Made by a program: the position numbers and the translations under genes. A stretch of DNA of 64,000 nucleotides. Origin: Hydrogenophaga borbori. GTDB lineage: Bacteria > Pseudomonadota > Gammaproteobacteria > Burkholderiales > Burkholderiaceae_C. The notes under the pieces are model-generated. The model saw only the letters and a list, made by a program, of their open reading frames with translations. It was not told the origin of the DNA and did no database searches. How positions within the stretch are numbered: position 1 is the stretch's first letter; each line of letters begins with the position of its first letter. The stretch covers positions 1-64,000 of the forward strand of contig NZ_QVLS01000013.1 of NCBI RefSeq assembly GCF_003417535.1, given 5' to 3'. Positions 33,650 through 42,497 of the stretch are shown in pieces.

Positions 33650-34825
33650 ATGCAACTCGGGGATGCACGCAGCGGCAAGCTGCCGGACCAGATCACCGCC
33701 TTCGGCCGCGCCCTGCGCCGCGCCGGCGTGCCGGTGGACAGCGCGCGCATCGCCGGCGCCATCAGCGCCACGCAGCTGGTGGGCCTGGAGCGGCGCGACG
33801 ACCTGCAGGCCGCGCTGGCCGCCGTGCTGGTGAGCCGGCCGCAGGACATCGAGGTCTTCGGCGAACTCTTCGCCGCCTTCTTCCGCAACCCCGAGCTGGA
33901 AAAGCAGCTGCTGTCGCAGATGCTGCCCAAGGCCCCGTCGGCCCAACCGCCCGCGCGCAGCGCGCGTTCGCAAGAGGCGCTGACCGTGGCCGGCGCCAGC
34001 GCCAAGCAGCGCGCCCCCCAGGAGACCGAGCTGCGCCTGGACGCCGCCATGACCGCCAGCGACCTGCGGCGCCTGCGCCACGCCGATTTCGCGGGCCTGT
34101 CGGCCAGCGAGTTCCGCCTCGTCGACACCCTGGCGCGCGACATCGCCCTGCCCCTGCCCGAGCTGCCGAGCCGGCGCCAGCGGCCCGGCCCGCGCGGCCA
34201 CCGCATCCACTGGGGCCGCGCCCTGCAGCAGGCGCGCCGGCACGAGGGCGAGCTGCTCGCCCCGCCGCGCCGCGAACGGCGCCGCCAGCCGCTGCCGCTG
34301 CTGGTGCTGGTGGACGTGTCGGGCTCCATGGAGCGCTACGCGCGCCTGCTGCTGGCCTTCCTGCACCAGGCCACGCGCGGCGTGCCGCGTTCGGCCTTCG
34401 CCTTCGGCACCCGCCTGAGCGACCTGCGCGCCGCCTGGAGGCAGGCCGACGCCGACGCGATGTTGGCGCTCGCCAACGCGGCCATCGCCGATTTCGCGGG
34501 TGGCACGCGGCTGGGCGCCTCGCTGGCCGAGCTGCGCGAGCGGCACGCGCGCTGCCTGGTGGGGCGGCGCACGGTGGTGCTGCTCATCAGCGACGGGCTG
34601 GACACCGGCGCGCCCGAACAGCTCGACGCCGAGCTGCACTGGCTGCGCCGCCACTGCCGCCAGGTTCTCTGGCTCAACCCGCTGCTGCGTTACGCTGGCT
34701 ACCAGCCCCTGGCGCAGGGCGCCAGCGTGCTGCACCGCCACGCGCACGGCATGCTGGCCGTGCACAACCTGGAACACCTGCAGCAGCTGGCGAGCGCCCT
34801 GGCCGAACTGTTGAAAACCCGCTGA
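33650..34825 (+). CDS. coxE: VWA-domain protein (CoxE-like)
   Basis: 391 residues. The C-terminal half is a von Willebrand A domain with MIDAS motif LLVLVDVSGSMERYARL (DxSxS), TRLGASLAEL and LLISDGLDTG. The N-terminal half is helical, as in CoxE proteins that partner with MoxR ATPases. It is the expected partner of the preceding AAA+ ATPase in maturation of the molybdenum enzyme. Confidence 0.9.
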   Translation: MQLGDARSGKLPDQITAFGRALRRAGVPVDSARIAGAISATQLVGLERRDDLQAALAAVLVSRPQDIEVFGELFAAFFRNPELEKQLLSQMLPKAPSAQPPARSARSQEALTVAGASAKQRAPQETELRLDAAMTASDLRRLRHADFAGLSASEFRLVDTLARDIALPLPELPSRRQRPGPRGHRIHWGRALQQARRHEGELLAPPRRERRRQPLPLLVLVDVSGSMERYARLLLAFLHQATRGVPRSAFAFGTRLSDLRAAWRQADADAMLALANAAIADFAGGTRLGASLAELRERHARCLVGRRTVVLLISDGLDTGAPEQLDAELHWLRRHCRQVLWLNPLLRYAGYQPLAQGASVLHRHAHGMLAVHNLEHLQQLASALAELLKTR

Positions 34826-34854
34826 ATCCCACGCACACGCACCGGAGACCCACC

Positions 34855-35454
34855 ATGGACATGCAAGGCAGCCGCCTCCTCCCCGTCAACCAGGTGCAGG
34901 CCTGGGACGCCCTCAACGACCCGGCCGTGCTCAAGGCCTGCGTGCCCGGCTGCGACAAGTTCGAGCCCCTGGGCGACGACGCCTACGCCGTGGGCGCGGG
35001 CATCAAGATCGGCCCGGTGTCGGCCAAGTTCACCGGCCGCGTGCAGCTCAGCGAGATCGTGCCGCCGCGCAGCTACAAGCTCGGCTTCGAGGCCCAGGGC
35101 GGCGTGGCCGGCTTCGGCAAGGGCGAGTCCACGGTGACGCTGGACCCCGCGCCGGGCGGCAGCGAGCTCACCTACACCGTCAAGTCCACCGTGGGCGGCA
35201 AGATCGCCCAGCTGGGCCAACGCCTGATCGACGGTGCGGCCAAATCCATGGCCGACGACTTCTTCCGCCGCTTCGAGGAAGAATTGCTGCGCCGCCACCC
35301 CGAGGCGGCGGCCGCCCGCGCCGCCGCCGCGCCGGTGCCGGCGGTGGTCGCCGGCCCATCCGGCCCCTGGCCCGGCTGGGCCTGGCCGGCGCTGGCCTTC
35401 GCCATCACCTTCGTCATCGGCCTCATCGTTTTCTTCACCGCCGCCTGGGGGTGA
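34855..35454 (+). CDS. coxG: CoxG-family SRPBCC protein with C-terminal membrane anchor
   Basis: 199 residues. Residues 1-145 are a CoxG/SRPBCC domain: VNQVQAWDALNDPAVLKACVPGCDKFE, KFTGRVQLSEIVPPRSYKLGFEAQGGVAGFGKG and the C-terminal helix. A Pro/Ala linker leads to one membrane helix (WPALAFAITFVIGLIVFFTAAW). In known cox systems CoxG recruits the dehydrogenase to the membrane so electrons can enter the quinone pool; the anchor here fits that role. Confidence 0.9.
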   Translation: MDMQGSRLLPVNQVQAWDALNDPAVLKACVPGCDKFEPLGDDAYAVGAGIKIGPVSAKFTGRVQLSEIVPPRSYKLGFEAQGGVAGFGKGESTVTLDPAPGGSELTYTVKSTVGGKIAQLGQRLIDGAAKSMADDFFRRFEEELLRRHPEAAAARAAAAPVPAVVAGPSGPWPGWAWPALAFAITFVIGLIVFFTAAWG

Positions 35455-35464
35455 ACCGACCGCC

Positions 35465-36502
35465 ATGGAAAATCTCGATCTCTTCGTGCTGCGCACGCTG
35501 CTGGACTGGCGGCGTGCGGGCAAGGCCACGCTGCTGGCCACCGTCACCCGCACCTGGGGCAGTTCGCCGCGCCCGGTGGGCTCCATCATGGCGCTGTGCG
35601 AGGGCGGCGCCGTGGTCGGCTCGGTCTCGGGCGGCTGCATCGAGGACGACCTGATCCACCGCTTCCGCGACGCCCTGGCCGACGGCCCGCCCCAGAAAAC
35701 CAAGTACGGCGTGAGCGCCGACGAAGCCCACCGCTTCGGCCTGCCCTGCGGCGGCACCCTGGAGCTGCTGCTGGAGTTCAACCCCGACGCGGCCACGCTG
35801 GGCGATCTGGTGCAGCGCCTGAGCGCGGGCCGCATGGTCCAGCGCAGCACCGAGATCGCCAGCGGCCGCGTGACACTCACCGACATCGAGCAGCCCGAGG
35901 CCCTGCGCGAGCACGGCGGCTGGCTGCACAACGCCTTCGGCCCCGAGTACCGCCTGCTCATGATCGGCGCTGGCCAGCTCACCGAGTACCTGGCCACCAT
36001 GGCCCTGTTCAGCGGCTTCTCCGTCACCGTCTGCGACCCGCGCGAGGAATACCGCGGCGGCTGGCAGGTGGCCGGCGTGACGCTCACCACCGACATGCCC
36101 GACGACGTGGTTCGCGCCTTCCGCGCCGACCGGCGCACCGCCATCGTCGCCCTCACCCACGACCCCAAGCTGGACGACCTGGCGCTGCTGGAGGCCCTGG
36201 AGACCGAGGCCTTCTACATCGGCGCCATCGGCTCGCGGCGCAACCAGATGGCGCGCCACGCGCGCCTGATCGAGCACTTCGAGCAGACCGAGGACAGCCT
36301 GGCCCGGCTGCGCGGGCCCATCGGCATCTACATCGGCAGCAAGACGCCGGCCGAGATCGCGGTGAGCGTGATGGCCGAGGTGCTGGCCGTGAAGAACGGC
36401 GTGCCGCTGCCGCGCGACCTGGCCGTGGGCCCGGCCAAGGACCAGCTGGACGTGGCGCCGAACGCCCCGTCCATGGTCTGCTTCATGCGCGAAGACCCGT
36501 GA
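35465..36502 (+). CDS. coxI: XdhC/CoxI-family molybdenum cofactor insertion protein
   Basis: 345 residues from ATG 35465 (the frame is open further upstream inside coxG). The N-terminal XdhC_CoxI domain has ATVTRTWGSSPRPVGSIM and GSVSGGCIEDDLIHRF; the C-terminal Rossmann-like domain has LMIGAGQLTEYLA, DPREEYR and YIGAIGSRRNQMARHARL. Family members bind and sulfurate the molybdenum cofactor before insertion. It follows coxG within ten bases in the same operon. Confidence 0.9.
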   Translation: MENLDLFVLRTLLDWRRAGKATLLATVTRTWGSSPRPVGSIMALCEGGAVVGSVSGGCIEDDLIHRFRDALADGPPQKTKYGVSADEAHRFGLPCGGTLELLLEFNPDAATLGDLVQRLSAGRMVQRSTEIASGRVTLTDIEQPEALREHGGWLHNAFGPEYRLLMIGAGQLTEYLATMALFSGFSVTVCDPREEYRGGWQVAGVTLTTDMPDDVVRAFRADRRTAIVALTHDPKLDDLALLEALETEAFYIGAIGSRRNQMARHARLIEHFEQTEDSLARLRGPIGIYIGSKTPAEIAVSVMAEVLAVKNGVPLPRDLAVGPAKDQLDVAPNAPSMVCFMREDP

Positions 36503-36508
36503 GCGGCG

Positions 36509-36560
36509 CACGCCCGCCCGAAGGCGCTCGCACCGCGGCGTGCGGCGCGGAGGTTTCGCT
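36509..36560 (+). repeat. 50-bp leader repeat, copy 1
   Basis: About 50 bp containing CCGCCCGAAGGCGC, CGCACCGC and AGGTTTC, ending directly at the ATG of the nucleotidyltransferase gene. A close copy ends directly at the kdpE ATG. The final GGAGGTTTC supplies the ribosome site. Confidence 0.75.
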
Positions 36561-37235
36561 ATGAAGCCCTGGAGCGACACCACCGCGCTGGTGCTGGCGG
36601 CCGGCGCAGGCCGCCGGCTGGGCGGCGTGCCCAAGTGCCTGGTCCGCGTGAACGGCCAGACCCTGCTGCAGCGCCTGCTGGACGCGCTGGCCGAGGCCGA
36701 CGTGCACGACGTGCGCCTGGTCGTGGGCCACCACGCCGAGCCCATCGCCGCGCACGTGAGCGCCCTGGCGCCCGAGCGCCGGCCCGTGCTGCTGCGCAAC
36801 CCCGAGCCCGGCGAGGAGCCCGCCGATTCGCTGCGCGTGGGCCTTCGCAGCCTCACGTCCATGCCCAGCCGGCTGCTGGTGCTGCTGGGCGACCAGCCGC
36901 TGCTGGGCGCGCCGCAGATCCAGGCGGCCCTGGACGCCTTCGACCAGCGCGAGCGCGGCCGCCACGCCCTGGTGCCGATGGTGAACGGCCAGCCCGGCCA
37001 TCCGGCGGTGCTCGACGGCCTGGCCTGCGCCCTGCTGCGCAACCAGAGCGGCGGCCTGCGCGCCTGGCGCCAGCGCCAGCCCGAGGCTGTCGCGTTGTGG
37101 AACACATCGGACGAGGCGCACATCCGCGACCTGGACACGCCCGAGGACCTGCCCCGCCTGGCGCAGGCCACCGGCTGGACCGTGGCGCTGCCCACCGCCG
37201 AGGCTTTGCCGCGCTGCGGCATGGACAACGGTTGA
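36561..37235 (+). CDS. MobA-like NTP transferase (MocA-type cytidylyltransferase)
   Basis: 224 residues. The nucleotidyltransferase signature LVLAAGAGRRLGGVPKCL lies at 11-28; LVLLGDQPLL and the NGQPGHPAVL block follow, as in MocA/MobA-like enzymes that join a nucleotide to molybdopterin. Form II cox-type hydroxylases need molybdopterin cytosine dinucleotide, so a CTP-specific role (MocA-like) fits the context. It is the last accessory gene of the cox-type operon. Confidence 0.87.
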   Translation: MKPWSDTTALVLAAGAGRRLGGVPKCLVRVNGQTLLQRLLDALAEADVHDVRLVVGHHAEPIAAHVSALAPERRPVLLRNPEPGEEPADSLRVGLRSLTSMPSRLLVLLGDQPLLGAPQIQAALDAFDQRERGRHALVPMVNGQPGHPAVLDGLACALLRNQSGGLRAWRQRQPEAVALWNTSDEAHIRDLDTPEDLPRLAQATGWTVALPTAEALPRCGMDNG

Positions 37236-37258
37236 TCGACGCGCGGCGGGCTGATTCA

Positions 37259-38368
37259 ATGCACCCCATGCCCACCGGCCCCGCCGCCTCCCCCGCCGAC
37301 CGCCTGGCCGTGATCGCCCAGGCGCGCCGCGCCGTGCTGGACGCGCGCGACCCCGACGCCGGCCCGCGCCTGGCGCCCTGGGTGGCGCGCTCCTGGCGGC
37401 GCTGCCTGCAGCTGGGCCTGGAGCCGCGGCGCGAGGTCGCCTTCGACCCCGTGAGCAGCGCGCAGGTGCGCCACGCGCTGGACGCCAGCCAGCCGCTGCT
37501 GCGGGCCGCCGCGCCCGTCATCCGCTCGCTGGCGCGCGCCATGGCGCACACGCGCTACTTCGCCATCCTCACCGACGCGCAGGGCGTGGTGATCGACGTC
37601 AACGGCCCCGTGGACCGGCACGAGCCCAGCGTGGGCCGCATCGCGCGCGTGGGCGTGGACCTGTCGGAGCGCGCCGTGGGCACCACCGCCATCGGCATGG
37701 CGCTGACCGACCTGCAGCCCGTGTGGCTGCACCGGGGCGAGCACTTCTTCGACGCCACCAGCGTCTACAGCTGCGCCGGCGCGCCCATCTGGGACCCGGA
37801 CGGCCAGTGCGTGGGCATGCTGGACCTGACCGGCGTGAACGTGGCCGAGCAGCCCGCGCTCAAGCACCTGGTCTCGCAGTCGGCGCGCAGCATCGAGAAC
37901 GCGCTGACGCTGGCGCGCCCGCACCACCTGCTGCTGCGCCTGAACTGGCCGGGCCGCGTGCTGGGTGACGACAGCGACGGCCTGATCGGCCTGGACGCGG
38001 ACGGCCACATCACCGGCCTGAACCGGCCCGCGGCCGACATGCTGGGCGTGGCACCCGGCGCGCCGGCCGGGCACGCCAGCCTGCATTTCGCGGCGCCGGT
38101 CGAATCGCTGTTCGACACCGCCGCCGCGCACGGCGGCGCGCTGGAACTGCCGCTGTGGTCGGGCCTGCGGCTGCAGGTGCTGGCCCAGCTGGACCGCCCC
38201 GCCGCGCGCAGCGCCGCCGTGGCCCAGGCCGTGCCGCTGAAAGACCTGGAAACCGCCGCCATCCGCAAGGCGGTGGACGACGCGCGCGGCAACGTGCAGG
38301 AGGCCGCGCGGGCCCTGGGCATCAGCCGGGCGACGATTTACCGCAAGCTGGGGGCCGGGCGGCGCTGA
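37259..38368 (+). CDS. AcoR-like transcriptional regulator (GAF, PAS-like, Fis HTH) without AAA domain
   Basis: 369 residues from ATG 37259 (37268 is also in frame). Residues about 25-215 match the sensory part of AcoR-type activators: APWVARSWRRCLQLGLEP, RYFAILTDAQGVVIDVNG, VGVDLSERAVGTTAIGMALTD and YSCAGAPIWDPDG. A short PAS-like stretch (GLIGLDADGHITGLNRPAADMLG) and a C-terminal Fis helix-turn-helix (AIRKAVDDARGNVQEAARALGISRATIYRKL) follow. The central sigma-54-interacting AAA+ domain is missing, so it should act with another sigma factor. It closes the cox-type locus and is its likely regulator. Confidence 0.85.
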   Translation: MHPMPTGPAASPADRLAVIAQARRAVLDARDPDAGPRLAPWVARSWRRCLQLGLEPRREVAFDPVSSAQVRHALDASQPLLRAAAPVIRSLARAMAHTRYFAILTDAQGVVIDVNGPVDRHEPSVGRIARVGVDLSERAVGTTAIGMALTDLQPVWLHRGEHFFDATSVYSCAGAPIWDPDGQCVGMLDLTGVNVAEQPALKHLVSQSARSIENALTLARPHHLLLRLNWPGRVLGDDSDGLIGLDADGHITGLNRPAADMLGVAPGAPAGHASLHFAAPVESLFDTAAAHGGALELPLWSGLRLQVLAQLDRPAARSAAVAQAVPLKDLETAAIRKAVDDARGNVQEAARALGISRATIYRKLGAGRR

Positions 38369-38389
38369 GGCCGGGGCCAGCGCGGGATC

Positions 38390-41221
38390 TCACCAAAGAC
38401 CGAACAGGCCTTTTTTCTTCGGCTTGATGCCCGCGGCGCGGTCCTGCGCAGCCAAGCGGAACTTGAGATCAGCGTCCTGCTTGTCCCACTTGGCCTGCAG
38501 CTTGCGCTCCGCGTCGCTCAGGTCGCTCGGCGTCCGTGCGGCATTGGCCAAATCCCTGAGCACTTCATCCCACTCGCCAAAAGGATCGGCCGCCAGCGCT
38601 TGCTCCCTGTCCTCCAAGCTCTTGGCCACAGGAGGCACCACGGCGGCGCCGACCGGCACGGACTGGGACACCCGCGTCTCCACGTCTTTCCTCGTCGTCG
38701 GGTCCTGCAGCACACCATCGACACCCAACCGCGGCACGGGTGCGCCATCTTGCGGCCTATCCCTCTCCAGCAGGTACCGGTCCAGTTCCGCCTTGCTGGT
38801 CTCCGGTGTCGGGCTGCGGTAACGGCGGGAATTCAGCGGGGCCGTGGGCAGCTCGAACGCCGGTGCCGCGCCGGAGGCCCCGGGGCGTGCCGACGCCCCC
38901 CTTCGGCGCCGGTCTGCCAAGGCGCGGCCCTCCAAAGGCCTGGGGGTGCCCGGCGTGGGCTGCGAGCCGTGGTCCGCGCTCGCCGGCGGCGTCTCGGGCT
39001 CGCTGATGAAGCGATCGAATTCCTCATCGCTCATGTTGATCAGCCCGCCATAGTCCACCTTCCCATCGAGTGGTGGAAGGTCCGGGCGCACGCGCCCACG
39101 AGCCTGCCTGGTCTGCGAGGCGTGCTCGGCCTCGGTGGCATCGCCAGGCGACGCCACCGACTTGAGAGACTCCACCAGGTCGTCCATGCGCTTGGCCCGG
39201 ACCTGTGGCCGGGGTTTTCTGGGCAGAGCGCGCCCACCGCCGGACGGCGCCGAATCCGCACGCGGCCTCCGCAGCGCCGGGCTTGCGTCCGGCTTCTGCA
39301 GCAGGGCGTCAGCCTCAGCCTCGAGGCGGCTGAGGCTGGCCATGGAGGCGCGCCGCGCCAAGGGCGTGGGCCGCTGCTGCGCATCGCCTTCGACTTTCTG
39401 GGCCTTGGCGGGTCGTCGGTTGGCGGCCCCCAGGTACTGGCGTTCGGGAGGCAGCCTGGTGCTGCCCTTCCTTCCAGTCAGGAAAGCGTTGCGTGCCCCG
39501 TTGTAGATCTGCATGAGATGGCTGGCGGGCGCCACCAAGGTTTGCGCCAGCTGTACCAAGGCGGTGCCACAGGCCATGCAATCGTTGCGCCACTGCCGCG
39601 GCCAGCGCGGGTCCAGCGCCGCATTCACCAGGAAGTGGCCGATCGCGGCCACACCGCCCACATAAACGGAGGCCTGCCGCATCGTCTCTTCGCTGCACAG
39701 CACGATTTGCTCATTGAGCCAAGCCGTTGGCGTGGCCTCATAGGCGGTGCGGAGACCATCCAGCTTCTGCGAGAGCCGATTCAGTTGATCGGGAAGGTCA
39801 TTGAAGAGCCCACGGAAAACACAGTCCGACGACAAGCCATGGTCATCGGCGAAGTTCGCCCAGGCGTCTTGCAGGCCGTTGCCCAGTTGCTCCGCCAGAT
39901 CTGCATTCGGGGCCTGCGCCGGCAACCACATCCAGGCCTCGACGCGCTGCGTCGCCACATCGGCTCTATCTAGGGCTTGGTCACAGGCGGCAGCCGCCTT
40001 ACCCGATGCGTCGGCGGTGACCCGCGGCAGGGCCGGCCCGAGGTCTCCGGTTGTCAAATCCTTGCTCACCAGGCCGAGCACTTGAGGCAGCACGGCGTCG
40101 TATTGCGCCTTCGTCTGGCGGGCGGTCCGCTCATTGAGCGCCGTTCGCAGGTTCTGCGCGGCCCATTCATAGGCCGACATGAATGGGCTGTCGGGCTCCA
40201 TATCGCGAGCGGCCAGCTTCACCGCATTCACGCCCGCGGCCGCCGCCGATTGCCCCATCCTCCCAGGCAGGCTTGGCGCCAGCTCATTGGCCAGCCAGTT
40301 GCCGACCAGCGCGCGCTGCCTCACGGCCTCCCGGACGGTGCGCATCAATTCCGCGCTGAAGAGAATCAGCTGCTTTTGCCGATGGACTTCCTGCTGGTCA
40401 TTGGCGCATGCCATCTTGTGCAGATATTCGATGGTGGACTTCAACTCGAGAATGCGCTGCTCTGGTGCCACCAGCAGTTGGTGGCCCAGCGTGTCCAGCG
40501 TGATGTCGTTGTCCCGGTGAGGTTCGACCCCCATCGTTCTCCAGACGCAGGACACAAAGCGATGTGTCTCTTCGAACCGCTTGCCCAGGAACCTGCGCTC
40601 TTTCGTGGGACGCGTCGATGGTTCCTTACAAAGGTCCTGGAACAGACCGATCCACTCGTCCGTCAGCTTGCGCTCCTCGCTCTGCCTCTCCGAAGCGAAC
40701 CAGTCACCGGCCACCCGCACGTCGAGGTCTGGCGCGGCCGCGCGGCTCTCGTGACCCAGGCGCCGGGCCTCCTCCACGACGACCTCAGACACCTGGCGGG
40801 CATTGGCGCAGCGCTGCGCGTTCGACACCGGCGTCAGGGCGTCGCACAACCCATCCAGCGTGAGACTGCCCTTGTTCCTCTGAGCCAGAAGCTGCTCCTG
40901 CGCTCGTATGGCGTTGCAGTTCTTGCCGTCCTTGCCATAGTGGCCGTATGTGCGTTGATTGGCCTGGCTGCCAAAGTGGTCGGCGAAATAGAGCAAGGCC
41001 TTCTCATGCCGTCGCGCGGCACTTTTGCTGCCGGGCTTGGCCGGCACGATGTACACGGCGCCCTTGTGCTCGAGCAGTTGGATTCCCTTCTTCTTGAAGG
41101 GGGCCGCCCGTGGGTCCGAGCTGGTTTGCAAGTCATTGGCGAACTTGGCCACACGGCCAACATCCTGCGTCGTCAGGAATTTGTCCTTCTTGCTCACCGT
41201 GCCGGGAAATTTAAGTCCCAT
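38390..41221 (-). CDS. Large unknown protein; candidate type III secretion effector
   Basis: 943 residues, not recognised. No signal peptide or membrane helix. Residues 1-~600 are mainly helical with GFV-free, Gln/Arg-rich heptads and a Cys-containing block (RNDCMACGTALVQLAQTL). Residues ~610-830 are Pro/Arg/Ser-rich and probably disordered, followed by charged helices and a basic end KPKKKGLFGLW. The preceding gene, 34 bp upstream, encodes a CesT-type secretion chaperone, the usual neighbour of a type III effector. Codon use is less GC-biased than in the flanking operons, suggesting horizontal origin. No catalytic motif could be identified, so the effector call is contextual. Confidence 0.6.
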   Translation of the reverse strand: MGLKFPGTVSKKDKFLTTQDVGRVAKFANDLQTSSDPRAAPFKKKGIQLLEHKGAVYIVPAKPGSKSAARRHEKALLYFADHFGSQANQRTYGHYGKDGKNCNAIRAQEQLLAQRNKGSLTLDGLCDALTPVSNAQRCANARQVSEVVVEEARRLGHESRAAAPDLDVRVAGDWFASERQSEERKLTDEWIGLFQDLCKEPSTRPTKERRFLGKRFEETHRFVSCVWRTMGVEPHRDNDITLDTLGHQLLVAPEQRILELKSTIEYLHKMACANDQQEVHRQKQLILFSAELMRTVREAVRQRALVGNWLANELAPSLPGRMGQSAAAAGVNAVKLAARDMEPDSPFMSAYEWAAQNLRTALNERTARQTKAQYDAVLPQVLGLVSKDLTTGDLGPALPRVTADASGKAAAACDQALDRADVATQRVEAWMWLPAQAPNADLAEQLGNGLQDAWANFADDHGLSSDCVFRGLFNDLPDQLNRLSQKLDGLRTAYEATPTAWLNEQIVLCSEETMRQASVYVGGVAAIGHFLVNAALDPRWPRQWRNDCMACGTALVQLAQTLVAPASHLMQIYNGARNAFLTGRKGSTRLPPERQYLGAANRRPAKAQKVEGDAQQRPTPLARRASMASLSRLEAEADALLQKPDASPALRRPRADSAPSGGGRALPRKPRPQVRAKRMDDLVESLKSVASPGDATEAEHASQTRQARGRVRPDLPPLDGKVDYGGLINMSDEEFDRFISEPETPPASADHGSQPTPGTPRPLEGRALADRRRRGASARPGASGAAPAFELPTAPLNSRRYRSPTPETSKAELDRYLLERDRPQDGAPVPRLGVDGVLQDPTTRKDVETRVSQSVPVGAAVVPPVAKSLEDREQALAADPFGEWDEVLRDLANAARTPSDLSDAERKLQAKWDKQDADLKFRLAAQDRAAGIKPKKKGLFGLW

Positions 41222-41255
41222 GGATCATCACCCTTGGTTCAAAACAGACCAGAAA

Positions 41256-41726
41256 TCAAATGCGCTCCAGCCATTGGCTGGGCAGGCTGGGCGGGTGGGC
41301 CGGTTCACGGCCCACCCGCTCGAAGGTTTCCATCCAATGGCGCCGCAAGCTTTCAAAATGAATCAGCGCCGCGCAAAACCCCTCGACATCCGCGTCCTCG
41401 GGGCCCACTTCGCCGATCAGCAGCAGCTCACCGTCTTCGCCGTCGCGCGCCATGCGCAGCTTGCCCAGCTGGCGCCACAAGGCGTTGTAGGACAGCGCCA
41501 GGTTCAGGGCGATGCGCTCGCCCTCGGGCGGCGGGTGACCCAGTTCGGCGGTCAAGACCAGCCAGCCCCAGTCGTCTGACCACTCCAGCTCATAGGCCCC
41601 ACCGTCCTTGAACAGCACGTACCAGCGGTGCGACTCGATGGCGGCGAAACGCAGGTGCTCCTGCAGGCGCTCGCCCGCCCGCGCCAGCAGCCGGGCGGCG
41701 TCGTCGAGGGTGTTCAGGGCGGTCAT
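41256..41726 (-). CDS. CesT-family type III secretion chaperone
   Basis: 156 residues with the CesT/Tir-chaperone layout: an N-terminal helix, a twisted sheet (YVLFKDGGAYELEWSDDWGWLVLTAELG), ALNLALSYNALWRQLGKLRMARDGEDGELLLIGEV, and a C-terminal helix VEGFCAALIHFESLRRHWMETFE. The acidic character also fits this chaperone class. It should bind and keep the downstream protein secretion-competent. No ribosome site is evident before the ATG. No secretion apparatus gene is in the window. Confidence 0.72.
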   Translation of the reverse strand: MTALNTLDDAARLLARAGERLQEHLRFAAIESHRWYVLFKDGGAYELEWSDDWGWLVLTAELGHPPPEGERIALNLALSYNALWRQLGKLRMARDGEDGELLLIGEVGPEDADVEGFCAALIHFESLRRHWMETFERVGREPAHPPSLPSQWLERI

Positions 41727-41754
41727 GCAGCGACAAGAGGCGGAGGAGGTGCGC

Positions 41755-41784
41755 TTGGGTGAATCGCCGCGACGCCTTTGTTCC
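41755..41784 (-). promoter_or_regulatory. HrpL-box-like sequence upstream of the chaperone gene
   Basis: On the minus strand GGAACA, 16 bases, then TCACCCA. The HrpL sigma consensus is GGAACC-N16-CCACNNA, so there is one mismatch in each half with the right spacing. It ends 28 bp before the chaperone ATG. It is a single match by eye and could be chance. Confidence 0.3.
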
Positions 41785-41827
41785 GGGACTAGACCATCGC
41801 CCCCCGCCGCCGCGCCGAAGGGGCAGA

Positions 41828-42298
41828 ATGCCGCCCGTGCAGTGCCTGGAGACCAAGCTCCCCGCCCCCGTCATCGCCGCCCTGGTGGGCGCGGCCATGA
41901 AGTGGTCGGCGCGCGCGGCCGGCGTCGCCATCGACCCGAGCGTGCTGCGCATGCAGCTGGGCGTGGGCCTGTCTCAGCTCAGCGCCGCCCTGGCGCTGGC
42001 GGCGGTGGCGGGGCTCTGGTGGGCCCGCACCACCCTCAACCCGCTGCAGCCGGCGAAGGCCACGAGCCTGGTCACGGGCGGCGTCTACCGCGTCTCTCGC
42101 AACCCGCTGTACCTGAGCCTGCTGATGCTGCTGGTGGCCTACGCCATCCGGCTCGACGCCGCGCCGATGTGGCTGGGCCCGCTGTTCTTCGCCGCCTACG
42201 TCACGCGCTTCCAGATCGCGCCGGAAGAGCGCGCGCTGGCCCTCAAGTTCGGTGAGGACTACCAGCGCTACCGCGCGCGCACACGGCGCTGGATCTGA
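41828..42298 (+). CDS. Isoprenylcysteine methyltransferase-family membrane protein
   Basis: 156 residues. Several membrane helices are visible and the C-terminal half carries the ICMT/PEMT-like pattern VTGGVYRVSRNPLYLSLLMLL...APEERALALKFGEDYQRYRARTRRWI (the NP..L and E...L...FG..Y..Y motifs). Members are integral membrane methyltransferases or NnrU-like proteins of unknown substrate. The start at 41828 is chosen over 41759, whose extra residues are Pro/Arg-rich and overlap the divergent promoter. Confidence 0.82.
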   Translation: MPPVQCLETKLPAPVIAALVGAAMKWSARAAGVAIDPSVLRMQLGVGLSQLSAALALAAVAGLWWARTTLNPLQPAKATSLVTGGVYRVSRNPLYLSLLMLLVAYAIRLDAAPMWLGPLFFAAYVTRFQIAPEERALALKFGEDYQRYRARTRRWI

Positions 42299-42313
42299 GC
42301 GCCCGGCGGGCGT

Positions 42314-42363
42314 CTTGATGCGTTCTTGACGCCCACACCCGAAGTCTTTCGCCCGCCTTGACG
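42314..42363 (+). promoter_or_regulatory. Three CTTGAYG direct repeats upstream of kdpF
   Basis: CTTGATG at 42314, CTTGACG at 42325 and CTTGACG at 42357, in the 109-bp gap before kdpF. They may be KdpE operator half-sites or overlapping promoter -35 elements. No matching -10 element is obvious. Confidence 0.25.
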
Positions 42364-42407
42364 GGCCCCTGCCTACGCTCACCGAGGTCTTCACTTCGGG
42401 AGTTCCC

Positions 42408-42497
42408 ATGGACTTCGTGACGCTCGCCGCCCTGTTGGCGGCCGGGCTGTTTGCCTACCTCGTCGCCGTGCTCGCGCGACCGGAGGATTTCTCATGA
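42408..42497 (+). CDS. kdpF: KdpF small subunit
   Basis: 29 residues, a single membrane helix: [20 protein letters not shown] followed by VLARPEDFS. Size, sequence style (…YL..VLL.PE.F) and position directly before kdpA identify it as KdpF, which stabilises the KdpFABC complex. Its stop overlaps the kdpA start (ATGA). Confidence 0.92.
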   Translation: MDFVTLAALLAAGLFAYLVAVLARPEDFS

